Assembly (NCBI GenBank): GCA_928212115.1
Contig: CAKMRJ010005745.1
Location: forward strand, 224,821,096-224,885,095
Direction: 5' to 3'
From: Lactuca virosa
Taxonomy: Eukaryota > Streptophyta > Magnoliopsida > Asterales > Asteraceae
Length of the DNA stretch: 64,000 bases
Shown here: one piece after another, positions 53,942-64,000 of the stretch
How positions within the stretch are numbered: the stretch's first letter is position 1
Layout: the number at the start of each line of letters is the position of its first letter
Translations under genes and position numbers: made by a program
Notes under the pieces: generated by a model
Databases searched by the model: none
What the model saw: only the letters and a program-made list of their open reading frames with translations
Told to the model about the DNA's origin: nothing

Positions 53942-56005
53942 AGAATGCTTGAACTCGATAGACTGCTTTGATGAAGTCACCGTCTTCTTAAACAGTTCAT
54001 GTCTCTCTATGGCCACATCTCGTAACTTATCAATTTTATGATTGAAATTTTGAGAATGAAGAGATAAGAAGCTTATCAACACCTTCAATCAAGGTCTTAT
54101 TCCTCTTCTCTTGCGACTTTCGCAAATATTCAACGTCTTGCCCACTGAAAGTGATCTGCCAGCACCGTCATTCAGGAACTGAAGGATGTAATTAAGTTTC
54201 GAATTCAGGATCCTGAATTGTTTACCTAGCGTGATAGCATCATCAAGAAAATCTTCTTCTTATAGATTAAACTCTTATTCTGGAAAGGCAACCATGACAT
54301 CATCATCACCTTCTACTCGTTAACAGTGTGCTCTGGCCCAGTTGATTGAGATGAAAAAAAAGAAGTAATAGGTTTATTTATAACTCCGTGAAACATGGTG
54401 ACACCATTGGAACTGATGTCGAAACGATCAAGGAAGTTGGTGGTGGTGATGAAGGTGGTGGTTGTAGAACTGTGGTAGTCTCAATTATAGATTTCATACT
54501 CCCATTAACCATGTTAACATTTACATCCTTATTAGATAAGTTTTCATTGATTTTTAAAAGTTCCATCCTCCTCCATATTAGACTTGGATTGAAAAACCTC
54601 AGGTGGTATGATTGTTGTCTGCTGAGGGACTAAAGTGATAAAAGGTTCAGTAGAATTGATGTTTGCCTCCATATTAGATATGTTCGCAGTGACAACAGAA
54701 TTACTTGTCTCCTTGAAATTCAATTTGATAGAGGTATCATTCCTAGGTGAAACGTGAAAAGAACCAAGGAAGTCATCTTCTGTGGCTTCACTATCGTCAG
54801 AAGAAGGCTTAAACTTCATAAGTCTCTGCAAGACTTCTAAAGCTTTTCTTTTCTTTGTGTCCGAAGAATCAGGAGTAGAAACACCTTTTATCAACACCCT
54901 CAATTTTTCACCTTCAACTTTATCTTTTTAGGCTTCGTAGAGATAGACTCTTGAGTAAGAATTTCAACTTCTTGAGTAGAAACTTCCTTAGCAACCTTCT
55001 TAAGAAATTTATCAGCAACCTTCTCGACTTGTTTTTTTGAGTTAACACCTATAGATTTGTCAAAATAGGTTTCATGAACTTCTTAAGAACACCTTTTGGC
55101 AGATTTCTCAGATACAATTTTTTGAGGTACTTCCTTCTCAACTAGTTTAGGCTTCGCAGTTGACTTCTTGTCTTTTTGTACCCTTTGATTATTTTGAAGA
55201 TCTCTCTGTAGATTCAAAAGTAACCTTCTTAGAAAGAACACCAGTATGAGTTGGATCAATAGAGGATTTGTATTTAATCAAAAGCTTATTGGTAGGAGAT
55301 ACCAAATTAAGCATTGCATCCAGAATACGACCAACAACAGGAAACGCAATCGGATCATCAAGAACAAATTTAGGAATACTCAATTGAGTACTAGATACTT
55401 CAGTAGACATATTCGAATGTGAAATTGATAAAGTAAACTCAGCTCAGAGTTATGAGACATAATCCACATTTAAACCATAATATAATAAAACTTGACTTTA
55501 GCATTATCTAAACCAAAACACTGACCAGTTAAACAATGAAGAGTAATACCAAAGACATAACTCCATACTCCATGAAGACTCGACTTCTTGAAATGGCTAA
55601 CAATCGAAGGAGATGGCTGATGCCACATTTCATTAAACATGTACAACACTTGTTCACTTGTAATATCATCAAACGTTCCTTCAAACGGTAACTTCAAGAT
55701 TTGGGAAAATTGCTTCTTATTCAAACGTTTACTCTTTTTTGATATCAGTTCAAATGTGACAATGTTGTACACAGCAGTTGAAGCAACAAGAGATAACCAC
55801 TTCATCGGAATCGCAAAAGAAGCAATTAACCTATGAGTGAGAATGGAATCATTCATCACTTGAACAAGCATCTACAATTCATCTGGATAATCCTTGATCA
55901 ACTGATTGAACCAAAGATTGTTACTCTGAATTTTCACGGTTGCCTGAGAGATATCATCGTCGTTTTTGTGTTGAATTAATCAACAACAGTGTTTTCAGTA
56001 GCCAT
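53942..56005 (-). pseudogene. 5' part of the extra ORF (aORF) of copia element H2
   Basis: Starts at the ATG at 56005 (MATENTVVD, then a stop), aligning with MATSTHVD of element I at 62828. Recognisable blocks: an N-terminal domain at 55871-55470 (VTFELISKKSKRLNKKQFSQIL, HMFNEM-like YMFNEM, LTGQCFGLD), 55410-55189 (VGRILDAMLNLV, TGVL), a Lys-rich Ser/Asp part at 54903-54544 (KKRKALEVLQRL), and a coiled coil at 54088-53942 (KIDKLRDVAIERHELFKKTV), where element G cuts it. Multiple stops and frameshifts. It continues at 37815-36375. Confidence 0.7.
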
Positions 56006-57915
56006 GATTAATGACCGAGTGTAAATCTGAGACTTGATTACAAATTAAGGTTAGGTCTCTTTGCGTGAATGTCGGGAATCAGAAAAAGGAAAATCGAATG
56101 ATCACAACAACTTATATAACCGGCGTCAAATTCAGATTCAAATGAGGTCTCAATCAAATAATGTCACGTGTAAAGTAGGTTATTGAACCGTTAGTTCCCT
56201 AAACTGCCACATGTAGAAGTAATGATGACTTTTGTATTGAGCCACGAGAAAAAAATGAAACATCCCATCCAATGATGACTTTTGTAGTTCCCTAAACCGT
56301 CACACACTTCGTTATGAACCAAGAACCATTCGTCGATATGGAGGTTGGGCTCATTCACTTATGGGAACTGTAAGTGAAATCGTATGCCAGACTTTGCAAA
56401 ATCTTTGTCTGAGTTGGTAATACTCATGACCTCAAGGATTTCAGTGCTTTGGTGTGCCAAAGGAAAAGATAAAATAAAATTTTAAAATATTTTTTGTACA
56501 TAGTGATATCAAATAATCTTTCATATAAAAGCAGATAGATCCCAATCATAGATGCTCTTCATTCGTCATCAAGAGAGATGTCGAATTTCTTGTGTGGTTT
56601 CCGGTGAATTACAATCATATACTCATCGAGGAGTTATAAAGGGCTTCTTTTAATAATCTTTGTAGGTGGCTTCATTTTCAAACAAAAATTTGTAACTTAA
56701 CATAGGTACAAATAGTTGTAAGAAAATACTTGTGTGACCAGTGTAGCCAAGAACAAGTAAGCTTTGGAACAATTTGAATGACTTAAGCTCAGAGTGAATT
56801 TCAAAAAGAAATCTCATCTCATGAAAAATTAAAAACATGAATTCTTTGGAAAGAAATGACTTGGATTTAGTACATCTCGTTAAGATCACTCAAAAGAAAT
56901 GAGAATGAGATTTTAAACATGCAAAAATCGTAATTGAAACATCAGGTTTTGTTAAAATCTTGAACAAAAAATGTTCATCATAAATTCCTTTTGGTTAGGT
57001 TTGTTGGTTCTCATCCCCATCATGGAAAAATGATTTAAGATGAGTAACATAGAATTGTGACATACCTACATCCTGGTTGTTTTTTACCAGAAATGTCTTG
57101 GGTATGCGTCATTGTGTGTGCTTGTGAATAATTTTAGGGTAAAAAAATATTAGCTAATAAAATCCATTGTACCTCTGTGAATGATAGGACCTTGCTGATA
57201 TATCTTAACTCAACTTGAGAAGAGAAAGGTAGCTCGACGACTAATGTGAATATAGCCTATTGGGAAGAACTTTTCGTAAGAAGAATTTCATTAAGGCATC
57301 ATACACAATGAATCAATGAGGTTTTTGGACAACATGCTACAACATGCTTCTAGGGACACGTAGCCAGTTCATGAGTTGTGAATGATACAAGTTCCTGCCC
57401 AATCACCATTGTTTTCCGAGAAAATACACTTCCCATTTTTTGTCACTACCTTTTTTCTTTACTTCCCATTTTTCTTCACTTCCCATTTTTATATCGCTTC
57501 CTAAAAGGATACACTTCCCAAAAAAAACATATGCTACCCCAGAAAAGATATGCTTCCTAGAAAAGTTACGCTTCCCAATTGTTGCCACTTCCAATTTGCT
57601 AGTTATCAACATTTGCTGAACGGGTTAGAGGAAATGTCGAAAGCAAAGCGGGTCAAACTATTGAATGTGAACAGTAACCTCTGAATGAAATTTTGTCAAC
57701 AACGAATGTTAGATCTAAAATTCGCAAATCCGATCATAGAAAAATTAGTTAGAAATTGGAACATAACAAGCTTCCATCATTCCCAACCCATTTAAAATTC
57801 TCAAAAACGATTTTTCATCCAGTGGTTTTGTAAAAATATTAGCCGATTGGTCTGTTGTTTTAACAAAATGTACTTCGATATTACCATCTTCAACATGGTC
57901 TTTTATTAAAATATA
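56006..57915 (-). other. Spacer of H2 between RNase H and the extra ORF
   Basis: No ORF of note. Blocks near 56580-56700 match 63380-63480 of element I (GTGAATTACAATC..., AAGGGCTTCTTTTA), showing both elements share this spacer. At 57418-57600 about nine diverged copies of CACTTCCCATTTT form a short degenerate repeat. Confidence 0.6.
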
Positions 57916-58738
57916 TCAAAGAGCAATATGTTTAGTTTTGGAATGCTGAACTGGATTATGACATATACGAATTGCACTTTGTGAGTCACAATATAAAGGA
58001 ATTTTTTTCATATATTTCGCAAAGTCATGTAGTTGATTTTGGATCCAGATCACTTGAGAAGTACAGGCTGCAACAACAATGTATTCTGCTTCTGTTGTTA
58101 AGATTGATACGTATGTTTTCTTTTTCGACTGCCAACCGACAAGTTTCCCATATAAGAATTGGCATCTTCTTATAGTCCTTTTTCGATCCAGCTGGAAACC
58201 TCCAAGATTAGTATCAGAATACGATTGAATAAAGAATTCGGTGTTCGCAGGATACCACAATCTAAGAGTTAGAGTGCTATGAAGATATCAAAAAATGTTC
58301 TTTACAATAGTAAGACGAGGTTCCCTGGGATTCGCTTAGTAGCTGGCACAGTTACACACATATAATATAATATCAAATCGACTTGTAGTTAAGTACAATA
58401 ACGAACCCCTCATGCTTCTATATGTCTTAAGATCAACGACCGGCTTATCCAATGAAGGTCTTCATCGAGTACCAACTACCATAGGAACCTTCGCTTTTGA
58501 GCAATTCATTATGCCAAAACATTCAATAAGGTTTCGTGTATAGATTTCTTGATTAATAAAGATTCCTTCCCTGCTTTGATGAATGTTCAGTCCCAAGAAA
58601 TGATTCATTTTCCTCATCATGCTCATTGCAAATTGAATCTTCATCAACTCTTCAAATTCCTTGTCATTGACATAAATTTGAACAAGCATCACATGCTCCC
58701 TTACTTTCTTTCGAAACAAAATGGGGTTGATGAACCAA
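57916..58738 (-). pseudogene. Copia RT (C-terminal piece) and RNase H of H2
   Basis: RT piece 58738-58462: LFRKK, VQIYVND then EFEELM; the residues after the first catalytic Asp (a YVDD-type motif with its following loop) are missing. Then MNHFLGL, GIFINQEIYTRNLIECFG. A frame break follows. RNase H at 58260-57916: YSDTNLGG, DRKRT, CQFLYGKLVGWQSKKKTYVSILTTEAEYI, DSQSAIRICHNPVQHSKTKHI, all typical of copia. Upstream the sequence is replaced by the LTR of element I at 58739. Confidence 0.85.
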
Positions 58739-59052
58739 TGAATCGAGTATTGAATTAATCAGAGTATGAATTCAAGTATGAATGCAAGATTGAACACCAG
58801 ATGTAAATATGATCTTTGTTTCAGCTTGATTTACGCTTTCGAATGTTTACAGAGAAAATAGACTGGTCTGTAAAAACTCTTTTCTAACTCTAGTAAATAA
58901 CCCCTATTTATAGAGAACCGAAAGCGTACAAAAAATATACTAAGGCATTGACTCTAAAGCTTCGAATAAAAGCGCCCCTAGTAAAATATATTACAAAACA
59001 TTCGAAGAGTACAAAATATATTTCGACTAATTACAACAATTCGACCCTTACA
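58739..59052 (-). repeat. 3' LTR of copia element I
   Basis: 314 bp; minus sense starts TGTAAGGGTCG at 59052 and ends CGATTCA at 58739. The polypurine tract AAAGGGGGAGAT is at 59053-59064. A TATA-like CTATAAATAGGGG is near 58917. It interrupts the RT of H2. The possible target sequence ACCAA (58734-58738) cannot be checked because the other end is outside the window. Confidence 0.85.
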
Positions 59053-59083
59053 ATCTCCCCCTTTGTAATCATAGTCGAAGTCT

Positions 59084-62000
59084 TCAATTCGTAAGAAGTG
59101 TGATGGAATACAGTAACACTCTTCGAATCTCCGTGTACCAGGAGATAATCTTCTTCAGCTCTTTCTTGTCTCCTTCATTGTTCTTCTTGCAATGATTCAT
59201 ACGAACAATCAAGTTCGTATATTGAGATGTTGAATATCTCTCTATTTCACTTGCTTGGAATAAGAACCGTTTAGCTTTTCCAGCTTTTTCTTTTCATGCG
59301 AAGACCATTCCAGAAGGCTTCAGGGAAATTTCACCATCAACATATTTCTTCAATTCCGCCTGAGTCTTCGTAGGAGCCATCGGTGCTTTTATTTCCATTC
59401 CTTTGGCAGTAGCTAATTCTACATCTGTTAGTGCCAAACACTCATAATAGTTTTCGATAAAAATCTTGCTGTGAACAACTCCAAGATTGAATTCATCTGG
59501 TTCGGTTTTTTGAAGGAATGAAAATGATTTGTCTTTAAAAGTAATGCAACTTATATAAGATCATACAAGTTCATCAATGGAAAATCAGCAACAGTGAATT
59601 CGCAAATATTTCCATTTGCCCTGGCAACCACATACTTAACATTCTGGACTGTGTTTTCGAAAATCACATCCTTTTTCATACTTATGACCTTCTTCATTTT
59701 TATTAAAGACCAAGCTTCCTCAGGGGCTTTTCCAAGAAAAGCATGAAAACGAATTTTCATGTGTGTACCTTCATCCTTATTTTTAAAATTCCCTTCTGCT
59801 TTGAACTGAGGCATGATAAACATCATTTCGTGTGTGGGAAAATCCAGCTGGCTTGCATCAGTATTCGTGACCAAATAACTCTGCTTTGGTTTCTTCTCGA
59901 ATGTATACATGTGATTAAAAGCAACCATGGCCTCAATTGTTTCGTAATTATAGTGTTTAGCTGGATCACCTTTATTCCATTCCCTCGGATCACTAGCACG
60001 CTGAGTCATAATGCTTTGAATAATCCTCAGTTTTTCAAGTTCAGCTTCTGCTTCAGCCTTCTTTTCCTCTTTCGACTTTTCCACTACAATTGATTTCCCT
60101 TTATCTTTCAAGGCTGGATTGACAATTGTCTCTTTTGGATTCGAACCACTCCCACCAGTTTCTGAAGATTTACCAATAACAATTCCTTTCGAAATTGGTC
60201 TTGCAATTGGTATTGTTGTTACAACAGTTGAAGTAACCAGTTCAGCAGAAACTATTACTAGTTTTGTTGTTGGGATATTTGAAGAAAAAACTTTCCCACA
60301 ACTTCGCATCCTCGCCACTAGCCTTCGACTCAGTAGTTTTTCTTTCTCCCCCTTGCACCCCTATGAAAACAGGCAGGGCATTTGTTGTTGGAAGAAGGCT
60401 TGAGATGCGAAAGAGAGGAGCAAGTTGCTTATTGAGAATGGCTTCGAATTGGATAAACTTTTGGGATAAAAATTAGGAGTAATCAATGGAGAAGAAACCG
60501 GCCTATTATAAATCTCTTTTAACTCCTTAAGCAACTTAAGCACTTCCTCAAAGCTTGCACTTTCGGATGTTGAAAGTTGAGTTATTTGAGGACTCAAACT
60601 TTCATACAATTTAACAAATCGTGTGACTGCATCACAAATGATATCAACCTTTTGATTTAAGGATGCATAATCTTGTTGAACAGTGACAATTTCTTTTTGC
60701 ATATCTTCACGAAGTTCGTGAATCTGCAAATTTACATCCTCCCTGACCTTCTTCACTTCTTGCACAAAAAGAACATGCCTTTCCTTTGCGACATTCTTCA
60801 AAATTTTCACATCACTGGTAAACATTGAATTTTGAGATTTGATCCGAAGTTCAATATTTTGATCATTATAATCAACCTTCTCCAGATTCGAGACTCAGAG
60901 TCAGTAATCATTCCAGATACTTTGCTAACCACTCTGGCTTCGAGCATTTTCAACAGTGAATCAACCTCCAAACTAGAAACAGATGAACCACCCCCTAGAT
61001 CTGCTTAAGATTGAAAAATTGAATTCAATTTCTGATTCAGAATTTTGAACTGCTTCATGGTCATCAACATATGATCGGGAAACTGTTCTTCTTCTTCTTC
61101 ATGAAATTCCAATTCATCAAACATACCACCAAACCCCTCATTATCAGTCTCTTTCTCCATAAAAACGGTTTCTTGAACAGGTGAAGTTGGTTTGGGTGGC
61201 TCAGTAGATTGTGAAAAAAAATAGAAGTAAAGGGTTGATCAAGAATGTGTTCGAATGTTGGGGAATCTGTGGTTGAAGTAAGAGGAGTAGTGGATAATGG
61301 TAAAGAAACAATACTTTCAAAAGGTGCAGAAGTAACGTGACCTTGAGCTTCATTTTTCGAACCTCCTTCACCCATATCGACATTTTCATCCGTATTAGAT
61401 ACGTGTGCAGGGATGCCTGAAGTTCGAACCGCCTCAGAAACTGATTTGGAAATCGAATCTTCGGGTGGTATGACGACTGTCTTCTCAGGAGTGGAACTTT
61501 CTGTGAGATGAGTGAACTCTGGGGTTTCTGGAATTCCTTCATCATCATCTTCTGTTGACTCAGTAGAAATCACGAATTTTCGAGTCTTCTTCTTCTTCTT
61601 CTTTGACAAACGTTTGGCCATATCCTCAGCCCTTCGTTTCTTGGACACCGGAGAAATAGGTGCTGGCACTTCTCGAATTACCACACCTTGATGAGTAATT
61701 TGAGGTTTTCGAATCACTTTCTGTGTAGGAGACTTGCTTTTGTGAGTGGACTTCATTTTGATTCTTCGAAACATTCCAGTCTTCGAAGGAATGATTACAT
61801 TCTCTTGTGATTCTTCAAGAATCGGCTCAATCACTTGAGTCTCAGCAACAGATACTTCAACGGTTTCAGGCTTCTTCTATGGAGATTTCGAAGATTTTGA
61901 CTCAGTTTCATTCTTCTTCGTCTTCTTGGATTTCGTATCATCTCTATCCAAGAGTATGCCAGTTTCGATTGAAGAATCAATAGTCTTCAAATATGCCACC

Positions 62001-62828
62001 AAGACAGAGTTCGAAGGATCAACTCTTTTAAGCATAGCATCTGGAATACGAGCAACTGATGGAAAAGCTTCAGCATTATCTGTGACATCCTTCGGATAGT
62101 GGTATGATTGAAAAACAGCTTTGTCTTCATCATTGGGTACCAAAATCCCTTCCTTATTGTAAAAGTATTGCAAAATCAAACTCCAGTATCGTGCACACGA
62201 AATACCATGAATAGAATTCGTGTGTTCTACACCTTTTTGAAATTCCTTCCACAACTGTGTATAATATCCACTTGAAGATCATAATAAATGCCAGCAACCA
62301 TGGATAAACCTCCATTCTTCCTTTATCAAGGCCAGCAGATCTCCCAGTCAAACATCGTAGAAAAATACCAAATAAGAAATTCCATAGGCGTGGAAGACAA
62401 GACTTCTTAAAATCACTAATCTTTGACAATGGTGGCTGATATCCCATTTCATTAAACATGTGAACGATTTTGTGGAAAAGTAATGAAACATATGGAGGCG
62501 AATTCGGAATATCAAGAATTTGGCAGAAGAGTTTCTTGGATAGCCTGACCTTTTTCTCGTTCACCAGATGAAAAGTAATCGTATCAGATGCTTTGTTGTA
62601 AGTCGCAGTTGATCCTGCTTGAAAAAGCCAGGACAATGGAACAGAGAAAGAATTGAACATCGCCTTAGCCAAAAAGAGTTCTTCAAAGCAACTATTAGCA
62701 TCTTCAATTCTTCCGGGGGTAACTGAGAAACTTCACCCTCCAAGTAATAGTTTGTTGCTGAATCTTCATTATTGGTAATGAAGAGGCTCTTCAGTGGTAT
62801 GAGAATCAACATGAGTAGAAGTCGCCAT
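59084..62828 (-). pseudogene. Long extra ORF (aORF) of element I, about 1,250 codons with frameshifts
   Basis: Start MATSTHVD at 62828, an early stop, then open pieces in changing frames to LLTN-stop at 59084. Parts in order: N-terminal globular region (62672-62154: FHLVNEKKVRLSKKLFCQIL, HMFNEMGYQPPLSKISDFKK, CLTGRSAGLD); a second block (62254-61877: VARIPDAMLKRV); a basic nuclear-signal-like run (KKRRAEDMAKRLSKKKKKKTRK near 61600) and a Ser/Thr/Pro-rich stretch; a coiled coil (60825-60620: VAKERHVLFVQEVKKVREDVNL); a Lys/Glu helix and a C-terminal domain (60318-59551: KIRFHAFLGK, DFPLMNL). I see no signal peptide or membrane segment, which argues against an envelope. It shares blocks in the same order with H2, so it was once a real protein. 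Function unknown; a nuclear or Gag-associated role is only a guess. Confidence 0.7.
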
Positions 62829-64000
62829 TGTTTTCGGTTTGAAGATAATAATGAACAGAGAATTTTGTGAAATTTTGCTTTTTGATCGCGTAAACTGACA
62901 ATGACCCTTGAATCCCTTTTATATGTACCCTGAAGTTTGAATTTGAAGCGGGATGTGTATTTAATGATATCCGACATGAAACCTTGAACTCAGACCATTA
63001 CTACTACGAAAAGTAATCCATGCGTCAAAAAGTAGCTGTCACGTCACCTTGAAAACCGGACAGAATACCATACGTCATTTATAACAGTCTGTCTTGTGAT
63101 CCCCCAAGAGTATTGTAACCGTCAGAACCCTTCGAATGGAAGCAAGGCTCTTTCACTTTTAGGATGAAAAGTGAAGTCATACGCCAGAAGTATGAAATCA
63201 TCAGCCTGAGTTGGTATTACTCAGAGCCTCAAGGATTTCGTGTGTAGTGTTCGAAAGAATATAGACGAGAAACAAAATAAAAAAATATGGATATTGTGAT
63301 GTCAAACCATTGACACAAAAGCAGATAAAATCCCAGGCAAAGATTACTTCATTAATCATTAAGAGAAATGATCAATAGCTTATGTGGGTTCCCGTGAATT
63401 ACAATCGAATACATGTTGACAAGTATCGAAGGGCTTCTTTTATAATGCTTGCGTGGGTAGTTCAAAAATTTTCGTTACATGTCTCTTAAACATAAGGTGA
63501 GAAAAATTGTAACAGAAATTGCTTGTTTGAGCATGTAGTCAGTGACAAGTTGGCTTGATAATTTTTTGAAATGACAAGGACATTCGAATGAAACTCACAC
63601 GGAAATCATATTCAGAAAAATTTGTTGTTGATCTTGTTGGGTAACAAACATCGTGGGTTTCGAATGTTTGATCAAGGACCATTCAGTGAAATGAATATGA
63701 TTTGAGTTTCGAATTTTGATAACAGAAACAAAAGTTTCGTGAAAATCTGGAACTTAGTTCCCCGTCAATTCCTTAAAAAGGTAATGAAAATTGAGTTTCA
63801 CTTTCAATCACGGTCTCATGATGTCAGATCATAAACACAAGTTTTTTATATGTCCTAAGTCCTCGACGGTTTTGATCAGAAGACCTCTCTCGGACATATG
63901 TCTTTCGTGTGTGATCGTGTAAGAACTTTATGGATGAAAAAGATTGGTTGTAAGACACGAAAAGTACCTCTGTTATGTTTGAACCAAACAGTAAACTCTT
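62829..64000 (-). other. Spacer of element I upstream of the extra ORF
   Basis: No gene seen. Blocks shared with the H2 spacer (for example 63380-63480). Some sense-strand ORF fragments near 62977-62830 are short and unrelated to known families. Confidence 0.55.

Larger units (their letters stand above)
36351..58738 (-). mobile_element. Element H2: decayed copia element (SIRE-like), split by nested insertions
   Basis: Minus strand: RT fragment (58738-58460), RNase H (58260-57916), spacer (57915-56006), long extra ORF (56005-53942 and 37815-36375). It is truncated at its 3' end by LTR M and at its 5' side by element I, whose LTR sits in RT. The combination of copia pol and a very long downstream ORF resembles SIRE/Maximus elements of Asteraceae as I recall them. 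It is the oldest layer of the right half of the window. Confidence 0.7.
58739..64000 (-). mobile_element. Element I: copia (SIRE-like) element, 3' part with long extra ORF
   Basis: 3' LTR 58739-59052, PPT 59053-59064, extra ORF 59084-62828, spacer 62829-64000. Pol and 5' LTR lie outside the window. Same layout and related sequence as H2, but less decayed. Confidence 0.8.

Noticed and set aside
54388..54633. Plus-strand ORF opposite the H2 extra ORF
   Set aside because: Short, antisense to a region with a homologue in element I; a shadow.
59084..62828. Envelope-like protein
   Set aside because: Position fits, but I see no signal peptide, no transmembrane segment and no cleavage-site pattern; charged and coiled-coil regions dominate.

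Overview
This is plant nuclear repeat DNA. I see no convincing host gene, tRNA, rRNA or CRISPR array. Nearly every base belongs to nested LTR retrotransposons and their decayed remains. Several LTRs are packed with the interrupted palindrome ACTCG-N-CGAGT. A copia element carries a very long extra ORF after pol. From recall, both features suggest an Asteraceae genome, most likely lettuce-like (Lactuca); this is pattern recognition, not a search.

Layout. 1-7243: 3' part of a plus-strand Ty3/gypsy chromovirus (element A, Tekay/Del type: RNase H, integrase, chromodomain, 3' LTR). Its LTR holds a complete small copia-like element (2285-5093) that keeps an intact gag-protease ORF but has no integrase or RT. 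7244-10436: a decayed LTR end, then the 3' end and partial LTR of element J. 10437-34846: element K (plus), whose LTR was hit by element B (11167-20744, minus, complete gypsy with broken gag-pol), a hAT-like DNA element (20792-21488) and element D (22126-29853, minus, a non-autonomous element with no pol). A ~2.44 kb piece of K (LTR end, PBS, leader) is duplicated in tandem. 34847-36350: truncated LTR M. 36375-58738: decayed copia element H2 (minus; RT/RNase H plus the extra ORF). It is split by gypsy element G (37816-53941, plus), whose 5' LTR is split by gypsy element E (39255-48054, minus). 58739-64000: element I, a second copia element of the H2 type, with its 3' LTR inserted in the RT of H2.

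Target-site duplications support the nesting: GGATT for the copia element, TGATC for D, TGCTC for E, ATGAA/ATCAA for B, AGAAA/AGAAT for G, and the 8-bp GTTTATAT for the hAT element.

The most interesting signals are cis-acting structures shared by gypsy elements that otherwise differ. (1) A leader stem-loop lies between PBS and gag, with the self-complementary loop GGGCCC and an outer stem that covaries between elements; it resembles a retroviral dimerisation signal and is kept in D, which has no genes. (2) A 65-70 nt GT-AG intron sits at the same codon between gag and protease in B, E and G. In B and E its removal is exactly what joins the two frames. (3) A stem-loop GACTTCG-N4-CGAAGTC lies just before the polypurine tract, with covariation in D. 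(4) A hairpin TAAGC-N5-GCTTA lies near the LTR 3' end. (5) Each LTR family has its own reiterated CG-centred palindrome. Together these suggest separate unspliced (packaged) and spliced (Gag-Pol) RNA pools, and a packaging code that gene-less partners can use.
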